From CBDCVA01 sp965222935 [NCBI: Candidatus Latescibacterota bacterium] (GTDB lineage: Bacteria; Latescibacterota; CBDCVA01), in the NCBI GenBank assembly GCA_965222935.1, contig CBDCVA010000001.1, positions 682,001 through 746,000 on the forward strand: DNA of 64,000 bases. Reading direction: 5' to 3'. The notes beneath the pieces were generated by a model, which did not search any database, was not told the origin of the DNA, and saw only the letters and a program-made list of their open reading frames with translations. Made by a program: the position numbers and the translations under genes. Below, one piece after another: positions 8,745-17,367 of this stretch; the first letter of the stretch is position 1; each line of letters begins with the position of its first letter.

Positions 8745-9306
8745 ATGCCACACAATAGCGACCGTATCACGCAAGGCATTGACCGGGCACCCCACCGGTC
8801 GCTCCTGTTCGCCACAGGCGTGACCCGATTGCAGTTGGGCCACCCCATGATCGGCCTCGCTTCGAGCTACAGCGGCCTGATCCCGGGCCATTCGGGTATG
8901 CGCGACCTCAAGCGCTTCATCGACGCCAGATCAGGCCGGGCGATGTCGTCGTGTCCGTTACGAGGGACCGCGGGGCGGACCCGGCATGAGGGAGATGCTG
9001 GGGCCAACGGCGAGCTTGATCGGCATGGGTATGGGTGATTCGGTGGTGCTGATCACCGATGGTCGCTTCAGTGGCGGGACGCGTGGACCCTGCATCGGGC
9101 ACGTCAGCCCCGAGGCGGTTGAGGGCGGCCCGATCGCTTATGTGCATGATGGAGATGCGATCGCCATCGACATTCCCAGGCGGAAGGTAGAGTTCAAGGT
9201 CTCCGAAGACGAACTGAGCTGGCGGCGCAGTACTGAACAGATCCAACAGAAGGAGATCAACGGCTATCTGGTCCGCTATGCCAAGCTCGTCTCTTCAGCG
9301 GCGTAA
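8745..9306 (+). pseudogene. ilvD: ilvD (dihydroxyacid dehydratase) remnant with internal deletion and frameshift
   Basis: Dihydroxyacid dehydratase performs the third step of valine/isoleucine synthesis. From 8745 the frame gives a clear IlvD N-terminus (RAPHRSLLFATGV, then [19 protein letters not shown]). At about 8930 it jumps to the IlvD C-terminal region IRPGDVVV, in another frame. One base is then missing at 8954-8955, after which a third frame continues [37 protein letters not shown] and on to the stop at 9306. About 180 codons remain of a usual 550-570. The iron-sulfur cysteines and most of the active site are gone. The position, directly before ilvB, is the normal operon place for ilvD. 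Either a real deletion or an assembly error could explain it. Confidence 0.85.
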
Positions 9307-9374
9307 GGGGCCGTGTTGGGCGCATGAAGCGAGATTTGTGCGACCGTTTTCAAGCCGGTATATGAGGTGAGGCC

Positions 9375-11150
9375 ATGAGCGCGGTGAAGACAACCGAACA
9401 CCCGTCGGCGCTGATGCGCGGTGGAGATGGCGAGCCCGCACCGGTCCTGACCGGCTGCGAGATCGTGCTGGAAGGGCTGCGGCAGGAAGGGGTCGAGGTC
9501 ATCTTCGGCCACCCCGGTGGAGCCATCATGCCGTTCTACGATGCCCTAGTCCAGGTTGAGCACATCAACTTCGTCCTGGCGCGGCACGAGCAGGGCGCCG
9601 TCCACATGGCGGAGGGCTACGCGAGGGCGTGCGGGAAAGTCGGGACCGTCGCGGTAACGAGCGGGCCTGGGGCGACTAACATCGTGACCGGCCTAGCGGA
9701 CGCGATCATGGATTCGGTGCCCATCGTTGCGTTCACGGGCCAAGTGCCTACGCCCCTGATCGGGTCGGATGCCTTCCAGGAGGCGGATGTCACTGGAATC
9801 ACGCGGTCGGTGACCAAGCACAACTATTTGGTCAAAGACGTCCGCGAGTTGGCGGAGGTGGTCAAGGAAGCCTACTACGTCGCCCGAAGTGGGCGCCCAG
9901 GTCCGGTGCTCATTGATCTCCCTAAGGACGTGACGGTGGCGACGGCGCCCTTCGAATGGCCGGAGACGGTGGAAATGCGGAGTTACCGCCCCACGGTAGA
10001 CGGCCACCCCAAACAGATCAAAAAAGCGGCGGAGCTGATCGCGAAGGCGGAGCGGCCCGTCCTCTACGTCGGCGGCGGAGTGATCATCTCGGAGGCGCAC
10101 CCAGAGCTCCACGAGTTGGCGGAACGGACTAATATCCCCGTGGTCACAACGCTCATGGCCTTGGGGGCTTTCCCAGCGGCCCATCCGCTGTGCATCGGGT
10201 TGCCCGGAATGCACGGGAGCGTGTGCGCGAATTGGGCGTTCACCGAATCCGATCTGATCGTCTCTGTTGGCGCGCGCTTCGACGACCGCGTGACCGGCAA
10301 GATCGCCCGGTTCGCGCCGAACGCCGATATCATCCACATTGACGTGGACCCCGCAGCGATCTCCAAGAATGTCGTGGTGGATGTGCCCGTCGTCGGCGAC
10401 GCGAAGCGCATCCTGACACAGCTCCTAGAAGTGGTCGAGCCGCGGAAGCGGACGGCGTGGAATGAGCAGATCGACGTTCTCAAACGGAAGTATCCGTTCA
10501 CTTACAAGCAATCGGACGATAAAATCCTTTCGGAGAACGTCATCGATCAGCTCAGCGAAGTCTGCGGAGATGACGCCATCATCACCACCGAAGTGGGCCA
10601 GCACCAGATGTGGGCGGCGCAGTTCTACAAGTTCAACAAGCCCAGGACGTTCATCACTTCGGGTGGTCTAGGGACGATGGGTTTTGGTTTCCCGGCGGCC
10701 ATCGGCGCTCAGTACGCCTACCCTGATCGGATCGTCGTGGATATCGCTGGCGACGGCTCGATCCAGATGACGATCCAGGAGCTCTCGGCGGCCGTGCAGT
10801 ACAACCTGCCGGTGATTGTGGCGATCCTCGACAACGCTTATCTGGGCATGGTACGTCAATGGCAGGAGCTGTTCTTCGGCAAACGATACTCGGGCGTGGA
10901 CCTTAAGTGTTCGCCCAACTTCGCCAAGCTCGCCGAAGCGTACGGGGCGCTTGGCATTGAGGTGTGGAAGCCCGAGGAGGTGCGCCCCGCCATCGAGCAG
11001 GCGGTGCGAGCGCGGCGGCCAACGCTTTTGCACTTCCACGTGGCAAAGGAGGATAACGTCTTCCCGATGGTGCCGCCGGGGGCAGGGATCGACGAGATGG
11101 TGATCGGCCCCAGCGGGGAGCGACCTGAGGAGTTCCTGAACCGGCCGTAG
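9375..11150 (+). CDS. ilvB: Acetolactate synthase large (catalytic) subunit
   Basis: IlvB condenses pyruvate with pyruvate or 2-oxobutyrate using thiamine diphosphate and FAD, the committed step to Val/Leu and Ile. The 591-residue protein shows the N-terminal ThDP-binding domain with the catalytic Glu in RHEQGA (about 75-80), a central FAD domain, and a C-terminal ThDP motif beginning GDGSIQMT and ending in DNAYLGM. The short extension before TGCEIVLEGL is not unusual. The ATG follows GAGGTGAGG. It is intact and followed after 15 nt by its regulatory subunit. Confidence 0.97.
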   Translation: MSAVKTTEHPSALMRGGDGEPAPVLTGCEIVLEGLRQEGVEVIFGHPGGAIMPFYDALVQVEHINFVLARHEQGAVHMAEGYARACGKVGTVAVTSGPGATNIVTGLADAIMDSVPIVAFTGQVPTPLIGSDAFQEADVTGITRSVTKHNYLVKDVRELAEVVKEAYYVARSGRPGPVLIDLPKDVTVATAPFEWPETVEMRSYRPTVDGHPKQIKKAAELIAKAERPVLYVGGGVIISEAHPELHELAERTNIPVVTTLMALGAFPAAHPLCIGLPGMHGSVCANWAFTESDLIVSVGARFDDRVTGKIARFAPNADIIHIDVDPAAISKNVVVDVPVVGDAKRILTQLLEVVEPRKRTAWNEQIDVLKRKYPFTYKQSDDKILSENVIDQLSEVCGDDAIITTEVGQHQMWAAQFYKFNKPRTFITSGGLGTMGFGFPAAIGAQYAYPDRIVVDIAGDGSIQMTIQELSAAVQYNLPVIVAILDNAYLGMVRQWQELFFGKRYSGVDLKCSPNFAKLAEAYGALGIEVWKPEEVRPAIEQAVRARRPTLLHFHVAKEDNVFPMVPPGAGIDEMVIGPSGERPEEFLNRP

Positions 11151-11165
11151 GAGGCGGGAGCGTCC

Positions 11166-11750
11166 ATGGCAGTGGTTTCGAACGGCACGTTGGAGACAAG
11201 ACATACGGTCTCGCTCCAGGTCGAGAACCGCGCGGGCGTGCTAGCACGGGTTGCGAACCTCTTCGCGGCGCGCGGATACAACATCGATTCTTTGACCGTC
11301 GGAGAGACGGAGGATCCGACGGTCAGTAAGATGACCATCGTCGTGCGCGGTGAGGAAGTGATCCTGGAACAGATCATGAAGCAGCTCAACAAGATGATCG
11401 ACGTGATCCGCGTCCAGGACATGACCGGGGCGAGTTTCGTTGAGCGGGAGCTCTTGCTGATCAAGGTGAGCTCGGGCCCGCAAATGCGGTTCGAAGTCAT
11501 GCAGATCGCTGAGATCTTCCGGGCGAACATTGTGGACGTCAGCCCGCAGACGGTCACCCTGGAAGTGACGGGCAACCGTAATAAGATCGACGCGGTGATC
11601 AGTATGCTGCGCCCCTTCGGGATCAAGGAGATGGCGATCTCAGGCCGCGTAGCGATGGTACGGGAGATGCGGGCACGAACGGACGGACGGCTCACGTCGG
11701 CACCGCGACCGAAGCGTGGGCCCGGCTACGGGGCCGAGGCGCCCGCGTAG
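11166..11750 (+). CDS. ilvN: Acetolactate synthase small (regulatory) subunit
   Basis: IlvN (IlvH type) binds valine and controls the large subunit. The 194-residue protein has an N-terminal ACT domain (about 15-90; [21 protein letters not shown]) and a C-terminal small-subunit domain (about 100-175; [18 protein letters not shown]). Length is slightly above the usual 160-175 because of a basic, Pro-rich tail. It lies between ilvB and ilvC. Confidence 0.95.
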   Translation: MAVVSNGTLETRHTVSLQVENRAGVLARVANLFAARGYNIDSLTVGETEDPTVSKMTIVVRGEEVILEQIMKQLNKMIDVIRVQDMTGASFVERELLLIKVSSGPQMRFEVMQIAEIFRANIVDVSPQTVTLEVTGNRNKIDAVISMLRPFGIKEMAISGRVAMVREMRARTDGRLTSAPRPKRGPGYGAEAPA

Positions 11751-11769
11751 TCGACGGGGGATTGACGGC

Positions 11770-12825
11770 ATGGACATCTACTACGACAAAGACGCGAATC
11801 TCGATCTGCTCAAGAACAAGACGCTGGCCGTCATTGGCTACGGAAGCCAAGGGCACGCGCATGCGCTCAACCTGCACGATTCGGGTCTGAAGGTGGTGGT
11901 GGGCTTGCGGCCGAGCTCGCGCTCGCGCCCCAAGGCCGAGGGCGATGGGCTGGTAGTCAAGGATGTGCCGGAGGCCGTAGATGCGGGCGATGTCGTCATG
12001 ATGGCGATCAACGACGAGATCCAAGCACAGGTCTATCAGGAGGCGGTTCGCCCTAACTTACGGCCTGGAGACACGCTCGCCTTCGCCCACGGGTTCAACA
12101 TCCACTACCGGCAGATCGCCCCGCCCGACGATGTTAACGTTATGCTAGTCGCGCCTAAGGGCCCAGGCCATACGGTACGCAGCCAGTACATGCAGGGCTC
12201 CGGTGTCCCCAGCCTGATCGCGGTGCGCCAGGACCCGTCGGGGAACACTCGAGAGGTCGCCCTCGCGTACGCCGTGGGTCTAGGAGCCGGCCGCGTTGGC
12301 ATCCTGGAGACCAATTTCGCCGAGGAGACCGAGACCGACCTTTTCGGCGAGCAGGTGGTGCTCTGCGGCGGGCTGACGGCGCTCATCACGGCGGCCTTCG
12401 AGACGCTGGTGGAAGCGGGATACGCTCCCGAGATGGCCTACTTCGAGTGTCTACACGAAGTGAAGCTGATCGTGGACATGATCTACATGGGCGGCATCGC
12501 CAACATGCGCCATTCCGTCTCCGACACCGCCGAGTTCGGAGACCTGACGCGCGGGCCTAGTATGATCGATGATCACGTCCGAGGGACGATGAAGAAAATT
12601 CTCAAGGACGTGCAAAATGGGGTCTTCGCGCGGGAGTGGATTCTGGAGAACCGCGCGGGCCGCCCCATGTACAACGCGCTCAAACGCCAGGGACAGGAGC
12701 ACCTGATCGAACAGGTGGGCCAGCGGCTGCGGCTGATGGCACAACTCACTGGCCAAGCCAGGGAGGCCGATCGGGAGCTGGTGGCCCTGGAAAGGGAGGG
12801 CACTGCGAATCGGGGGACAGCGTAA
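11770..12825 (+). CDS. ilvC: Ketol-acid reductoisomerase IlvC, class I
   Basis: IlvC isomerises and reduces acetolactate or acetohydroxybutyrate with NAD(P)H and Mg2+. The start [12 protein letters not shown] at 11770 fits the family; upstream in-frame codons overlap ilvN and lack homology. Visible are the Rossmann motif [13 protein letters not shown], the cofactor loop [11 protein letters not shown] (Ser/Arg residues suggest NADPH), and the metal ligands in [12 protein letters not shown] and in the [11 protein letters not shown] segment. The 351-residue size is class I. It follows ilvN by 19 nt. Confidence 0.96.
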   Translation: MDIYYDKDANLDLLKNKTLAVIGYGSQGHAHALNLHDSGLKVVVGLRPSSRSRPKAEGDGLVVKDVPEAVDAGDVVMMAINDEIQAQVYQEAVRPNLRPGDTLAFAHGFNIHYRQIAPPDDVNVMLVAPKGPGHTVRSQYMQGSGVPSLIAVRQDPSGNTREVALAYAVGLGAGRVGILETNFAEETETDLFGEQVVLCGGLTALITAAFETLVEAGYAPEMAYFECLHEVKLIVDMIYMGGIANMRHSVSDTAEFGDLTRGPSMIDDHVRGTMKKILKDVQNGVFAREWILENRAGRPMYNALKRQGQEHLIEQVGQRLRLMAQLTGQAREADRELVALEREGTANRGTA

Positions 12826-12866
12826 CGTCCCGCTGAGTGCCTAAATTGACGAAGGAGGAGGTGGCG

Positions 12867-13019
12867 GTGGAATCCGATCTCGTGGATCTCGACGAGAGCG
12901 ACCTTCGAGCGTCTCTGATGCTCGGGTGCATCGCCGGGATTCGTGCGAGGGGCCCGGTGGGCCGTGGGTTCTTTCGCCCCCGGCGATTCCAGGGGAAGTT
13001 GTCGCGGTCCGGAAGGTGA
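12867..13019 (+). CDS. Possible leader peptide of 50 residues before leuA
   Basis: A frame beginning at GTG 12867 is preceded by AAGGAGG at good spacing (12852-12858). It runs to a stop at 13017-13019, 10 nt before leuA. Its first 25 residues (VESDLVDLDESDLRASLMLG and following) contain nine Leu/Ile/Val residues. The end overlaps two mutually exclusive GC-rich stems. This resembles a branched-chain leader/attenuator unit, but the leucines are not clustered and the C-terminal half is basic, so it may be non-coding spacer. An extended frame would begin at GTG 12837. Confidence 0.3.
   Translation: MESDLVDLDESDLRASLMLGCIAGIRARGPVGRGFFRPRRFQGKLSRSGR
12949..12980 (+). promoter_or_regulatory. Alternative stem-loops upstream of leuA
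   Basis: GGCCC (12951-12955) can pair with GGGCC (12959-12963) around a 3-nt loop, while GGGGC (12949-12953) can instead pair with GCCCC (12976-12980). The two structures share bases and exclude each other, as in attenuators. No strong T-run follows, so a ribosome-access switch is more likely than transcription termination. This is inferred from sequence only. Confidence 0.25.
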
Positions 13020-13029
13020 TCTTGAGGCC

Positions 13030-14562
13030 ATGGCAAATTCAATACGGACTATTCAGGTCTTCGACACTTCGCTGCGAGACGGTGAGCAGGCGGCGGGGAG
13101 CCGCTTGGGTGCGGCGGACAAGCTGGAAGTAGCGCGGCAGTTGGCTAGGCTGAACGTGGACGTCATCGAGGCGGGTTTCCCGATTTCCTCGCCTGAGGAT
13201 TTCGAGGCGGTGCGCATCATCGGTGAGGAAGTGGAAGGCCCGACGATCTGCGGGCTGACGCGGGCGGTCAACGCGGACATCGAGGCGGCGGGCAAGGCGC
13301 TGAAAAAGGCACTCAAGGGCCGCATTCACACGGGGCTGGGCGTCAGCGACATTCACGTCGAGCGCAAGCTGCGTAAGACCAAGCCTGAGGTCCTACGCAT
13401 GGGTGTGGAAGCAGTCCAGTACGCCCGTGAGTTCGTGGACGATGTCGAGTTCTACGCCGAGGATGCGGGGCGCGCGGACAAGACCTTCCTGAAAGAGATC
13501 CTCGGCGCCGCGATCGAGGCGGGTGCGTCGGTCATCAACATCCCAGACACGACCGGCTACACGATGCCGGAACAGTGGGCCGCGCTCATCAAGGAGATCA
13601 TCGAGACGGTGCCCGGAATGCGGGAGGTTACCGTCAGCATCCACTGCCACAACGATCTGGGGCTGGCCGTGGCGAACACGCTAGCGGGCGTCAAAGCCGG
13701 CGCGACTCAGATTGAGGGAACCCTCAACGGCATCGGTGAACGGGCCGGGAACGCTTCGCTGGAAGAGTGCGTGATGGCTATCCGCACCCGGGTGGACTAC
13801 TTCGGTTGCGACACGCGTATCAACGCGAACGAGATCTACCGGACCAGCCAGCTCGTCGCTCAGAAACTAGGGATGTTCGTTCCCGCGAATAAGGCGGTGG
13901 TGGGCTCCAATGCCTTCGCTCATTCCTCGGGCATCCACGTGGACGGGTTCCTCAAGGATCGCGAAACCTACGAGATCATGCAGCCCGAGGATGTCGGCTT
14001 CCCGCAGTCGCGCGTGGTGCTCACCGCCCGCACCGGCCGCCACGGGCTCCGGCACCGGTTGGCGGAACTGGGCTATGAACTGAAGCCCGACGAGGTAGAG
14101 GCCGTCTATCAGACGTTCCTGGAAGTCGCGGACAAGAAGCGCGAGGTGTACGATGAAGACTTGATCGCCATCATGGGCGATGAGGTCCGCGCGACACCGG
14201 GGCGCTTCGAGCTCGAGTACATCCACACCCTCTCAGGCACCGGTACCGTGCCGACGGCTACGGTTCGCATCAAGGACGGCGAGAGGGCCATCCAGGAAGC
14301 GGCGTGGGGCGATGGCCCTGTGGACGCTGCATACAAAGCCATCAAAGCGGCGACGCGGATGCAGTGCCGGCTGAAGGGCTACCAGATCCGCGCCGTGACT
14401 GCGGGAGCTGAGGCACTAGGTGAGGTCTCCGTCCACGTGGTGCGTGACGAGCGTACGGCGGCGGGCCGGGCTGTTTCCACGGACGTCATCGAGGCGAGCG
14501 CGAAAGCGTTTCTGGATGCGATCAATCGTCTGGTCGCGGCAAGCGAGGCCGAGAGCGAATAG
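13030..14562 (+). CDS. leuA: 2-isopropylmalate synthase LeuA
   Basis: LeuA condenses acetyl-CoA with 2-oxoisovalerate, the first leucine-specific step. The start MANSIRTIQVFD at 13030 follows TTGAGG; further upstream codons lack homology. The 510-residue protein has a TIM barrel with TSLRDGEQ and metal ligands in HCHNDLGLAVAN, followed by GTLNGIGERAGN. A linker and a C-terminal leucine-binding regulatory domain (about 375-505) follow. It is therefore a full-length, feedback-sensitive type. It lies 204 nt after ilvC. Confidence 0.95.
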   Translation: MANSIRTIQVFDTSLRDGEQAAGSRLGAADKLEVARQLARLNVDVIEAGFPISSPEDFEAVRIIGEEVEGPTICGLTRAVNADIEAAGKALKKALKGRIHTGLGVSDIHVERKLRKTKPEVLRMGVEAVQYAREFVDDVEFYAEDAGRADKTFLKEILGAAIEAGASVINIPDTTGYTMPEQWAALIKEIIETVPGMREVTVSIHCHNDLGLAVANTLAGVKAGATQIEGTLNGIGERAGNASLEECVMAIRTRVDYFGCDTRINANEIYRTSQLVAQKLGMFVPANKAVVGSNAFAHSSGIHVDGFLKDRETYEIMQPEDVGFPQSRVVLTARTGRHGLRHRLAELGYELKPDEVEAVYQTFLEVADKKREVYDEDLIAIMGDEVRATPGRFELEYIHTLSGTGTVPTATVRIKDGERAIQEAAWGDGPVDAAYKAIKAATRMQCRLKGYQIRAVTAGAEALGEVSVHVVRDERTAAGRAVSTDVIEASAKAFLDAINRLVAASEAESE

Positions 14563-14574
14563 ATCGCTGGAGGC

Positions 14575-14664
14575 ATGACAATGGCTCGAAAGATTCCTGT
14601 CAAGCGGGGGAGTAGGCCCCTAGGGCCGATCATCCTGCGGCGCAAGGTGCAGCAGCGTGTATAA
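14575..14664 (+). CDS. Tiny basic ORF (29 residues) coupled to leuB
   Basis: ATG 14575 is preceded by GCTGGAGG at good spacing, and a second ATG follows at 14581. The frame encodes a very basic peptide (MTMARKIPVKRGSRP and following) whose TAA at 14662-14664 overlaps the GTG start of leuB (14657) by 8 nt. leuB itself has no ribosome binding site of its own. The small frame could therefore serve for translational coupling, or could be a relic of an older leuB N-terminus. There is no known homologue that I recognise. Confidence 0.35.
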   Translation: MTMARKIPVKRGSRPLGPIILRRKVQQRV

Positions 14665-15727
14665 GATTGGCGTCATCGCGGGCGATGGTACGGGGCCCGA
14701 AGTCGTCCGGGAAGCCTTGAAGGTCTTGGACGTGGCGTCGCGAAGGGATGGCTTCAAGTACGAAGCGGTCACCTACGATATCGGCGGCGAGCGGTATCAG
14801 CGCACCGGAGAAATCCTGCCCGGCAGCGTGATGGACGAACTGCGATCGGTTGATGCCATCCTCCTCGGCGCCATCGGCCATCCCGACGTCAAGCCCGGTA
14901 TCCTGGAGAAAGGCATCCTTCTGCGGCTCAGGTTCGAGCTCGATCAGTACATCAACTTGCGCCCGGTGAAGCTCTATCCCGATGTGCCATGCCCGCTTAA
15001 GGATAAGGGACCCCAAGATGTCGACTTCGTCATCGTCCGGGAGAACACCGAGGGGATATATACTGGCACGGGTGGCCTCTTCAAGCGCGGGACGCCCGAC
15101 GAGATCGCGGTGCAGGAATCCATCAACACGCGCAAGGGCGTCGAACGTTGCGTACGCTTCGCGTTCGACTATACGCGCCAGCGCGATGATGGGAAGACCC
15201 TCACGCTCTGCGGCAAGACCAACGTCCTGACCTTCGCCTTCGACCTATGGGAGCGCACGTTCCATGAAGTAGGCCAGGCCGATTATCCGGACATTGAGCG
15301 GAAATATAGCCACGTGGATGCGATGTGCATGCGGATGGTCAAGAACCCCGAGTGGCTGGACGTGGTGGTGACCGACAACATGTTCGGGGATATCATCACC
15401 GATCTGGGGGCGGAGATCCAGGGGGGCATGGGGATCGCCGCTGGGGGGAACCTCAACCCCGAAGGCGTCAGTATGTTCGAGCCCATCGGAGGATCGGCAC
15501 CCAAATACACGGGCCAGAACGTCATCAATCCCCTTGCAGCCATCGCCGCCTGCCAGATGCTCCTGTGGTCGGTGGGCGAAAAAGCGGCTGCTGACTGCGT
15601 CGAAGCGGCGATCGTCGCGAGCCTCCCCAAGCTCAAGAGTCTCTCGGCCGGACGAATGGGGTACTCGACGAGCGAAGTCGGCGACATGGTAGCTATGGCG
15701 GTGGATGAAGGAGCAGGAATCCCGTGA
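14657..15727 (+). CDS. leuB: 3-isopropylmalate dehydrogenase LeuB
   Basis: LeuB oxidatively decarboxylates 3-isopropylmalate with NAD+. The 356-residue protein starts with GTG and shows [21 protein letters not shown], substrate-binding Arg residues in [15 protein letters not shown], the metal-binding [13 protein letters not shown], and [14 protein letters not shown]. The sequence style resembles the LeuB form found in actinobacteria. An isocitrate- or tartrate-dehydrogenase-like activity cannot be excluded from sequence, but the leuA-leuB-cimA context favours LeuB. The leuC and leuD isomerase genes are not in this window. Confidence 0.92.
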   Translation: MYKIGVIAGDGTGPEVVREALKVLDVASRRDGFKYEAVTYDIGGERYQRTGEILPGSVMDELRSVDAILLGAIGHPDVKPGILEKGILLRLRFELDQYINLRPVKLYPDVPCPLKDKGPQDVDFVIVRENTEGIYTGTGGLFKRGTPDEIAVQESINTRKGVERCVRFAFDYTRQRDDGKTLTLCGKTNVLTFAFDLWERTFHEVGQADYPDIERKYSHVDAMCMRMVKNPEWLDVVVTDNMFGDIITDLGAEIQGGMGIAAGGNLNPEGVSMFEPIGGSAPKYTGQNVINPLAAIAACQMLLWSVGEKAAADCVEAAIVASLPKLKSLSAGRMGYSTSEVGDMVAMAVDEGAGIP

Positions 15728-17367
15728 GGGCCGATGGGGCGGGCGGCGTCCGCGAGGTCGCCGTCTACGACTCGACGCTGCGGGACGGCGCGCAGTCGGA
15801 GGGAGTCAGCTTCTCGATAGAGGAAAAGCTTCTGATCGCCCAGCGGTTGGACGACCTGGGGGTGCGTTATATCGAGGGTGGCTGGCCCAACTACACCAAT
15901 CCCAAGGACCTGGAGTTCTTCGTCCAAGCGCGTAGGCGTCATTTCAAGCGTGCGACCATTACCGCCTTCGGTAGCACCCGACGCGCGGCCAATGCGCCGG
16001 AGGGCGACCCCACCCTGCGCAATCTCCTTGATGCGGGGACGGAGGCGATCGCCATCTTCGGCAAAAGCTGGCTTTTGCACGTGCAGGGTGTCCTACGCAC
16101 GACGCCCGAAGAGAACCTGCGGCTGATCGAGGATTCGGTGGCCTTCCTGGCGCGCGAGGGGCGCGAGGTGATATACGACGCCGAGCATTACTTCGACGGC
16201 TACAAGGACAACCCCGACTACGCGATCCGCACGCTCCTGGCAGCCGAAGCGGGCGGGGCCCGGATCGCCGTCCTGTGCGATACGAACGGTGGCTCGACGC
16301 CGCTCGAAGTCGCCGAGATTGTCGGGACGACGCGGGAGCGCCTCTCGGTGCCGTTCGGCATCCACACCCACAATGACGCCGGCTTCAGCGCGGCGAACAC
16401 GTTTGTTGCAGTCGAGTTGGGTGCTGTGCAGGTGCAGGGGACGGTCAACGGCTATGGCGAGCGGTGCGGGAACGACAACCTGTGCACGACGATCCCCAAT
16501 CTGGAGATCAAGCTGGCTGTGTGCTGCTTGCCGGAGGGGAAGCTTGATGAATTGATGCGCATGAGCCGCTTTGTCAGCGAGCTAGCCAACCAGGCCCATG
16601 ACCACCGCGACCCCTACGTGGGAGAGAGCGCCTTCGCCCATAAAGGCGGCGCTCACATCGACGGCGTGATGAAGTGCTCTCAGACTTTTGAGCACGTGCC
16701 GCCCGAGTCGGTGGGCAACGCGCGGCGTTTTCTCGTGTCCGACCAGGCGGGCGGCGGCGCGATGGTGGCCAAACTGGAAGGCCTCTGGCCGGGAGTGGAC
16801 AAGCACGACCCGCGCATCCAGAGGGTCCTCGCCCAAATGAAGCGTCTCGAAAACGAGGGCTACACCTACGAGGCAGCCGAAGCTTCCTTCGATCTCTTGG
16901 CGAGGCGTGTCGCCGGCGAGTTGCCGACGCTTTTTGAGGTCACTTTCTTCCGCGTCATCGTCGAAGAGCGACCTGATCGTTCGTTATCTGCCGAGGTGAC
17001 CGTGAAGCTAGAGGTGGGCGGAGAGTCGGAATATACAGTCGCCGAAGGCGATGGCCCCGTGGATGGCCTCGACAAAGCTCTGCGCAAGGCCCTTGATCGC
17101 TTCTATCCCTGGCAGCTAAGAAATACCCATCTGCGTGATTACAAGGTACGCGTCATCAACTCCGCTGCCGCCACGGCCGCGAAGGTACGCGTGCTCATCG
17201 AAAGCGGCGACGGTGAGGACGTCTGGCGTACGATCGGCGTCAGTGAGAACATCATCGAGGCGAGCCGCCAAGCCCTGGTGGACAGCTACCTCTATCGGCT
17301 GGTCAAAGCGCAGGCGCCGCCCGCCTCTCAGGTCATGCGCGCCGCCGCCGAGGGGGTAACGGCGTGA
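15724..17367 (+). CDS. cimA: (R)-citramalate synthase CimA
   Basis: CimA condenses pyruvate and acetyl-CoA to citramalate, giving 2-oxobutyrate for isoleucine without threonine. The 547-residue protein has the DRE-TIM motif [25 protein letters not shown] with the metal histidines, [15 protein letters not shown], and a C-terminal LeuA-like regulatory domain. [14 protein letters not shown] and KGGAHIDG are typical of the CimA branch rather than LeuA. The GTG start overlaps the leuB stop by 4 nt. With leuA and leuB also present, both Ile and Leu branches are served by this operon. Confidence 0.93.
   Translation: MRADGAGGVREVAVYDSTLRDGAQSEGVSFSIEEKLLIAQRLDDLGVRYIEGGWPNYTNPKDLEFFVQARRRHFKRATITAFGSTRRAANAPEGDPTLRNLLDAGTEAIAIFGKSWLLHVQGVLRTTPEENLRLIEDSVAFLAREGREVIYDAEHYFDGYKDNPDYAIRTLLAAEAGGARIAVLCDTNGGSTPLEVAEIVGTTRERLSVPFGIHTHNDAGFSAANTFVAVELGAVQVQGTVNGYGERCGNDNLCTTIPNLEIKLAVCCLPEGKLDELMRMSRFVSELANQAHDHRDPYVGESAFAHKGGAHIDGVMKCSQTFEHVPPESVGNARRFLVSDQAGGGAMVAKLEGLWPGVDKHDPRIQRVLAQMKRLENEGYTYEAAEASFDLLARRVAGELPTLFEVTFFRVIVEERPDRSLSAEVTVKLEVGGESEYTVAEGDGPVDGLDKALRKALDRFYPWQLRNTHLRDYKVRVINSAAATAAKVRVLIESGDGEDVWRTIGVSENIIEASRQALVDSYLYRLVKAQAPPASQVMRAAAEGVTA

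Noticed and set aside
9336-9364. TTGTGC-17-TATATG promoter directly before ilvB.
   Set aside because: Transcription would begin inside the ilvB ribosome binding site, leaving no usable leader; the upstream 8417 promoter is better.
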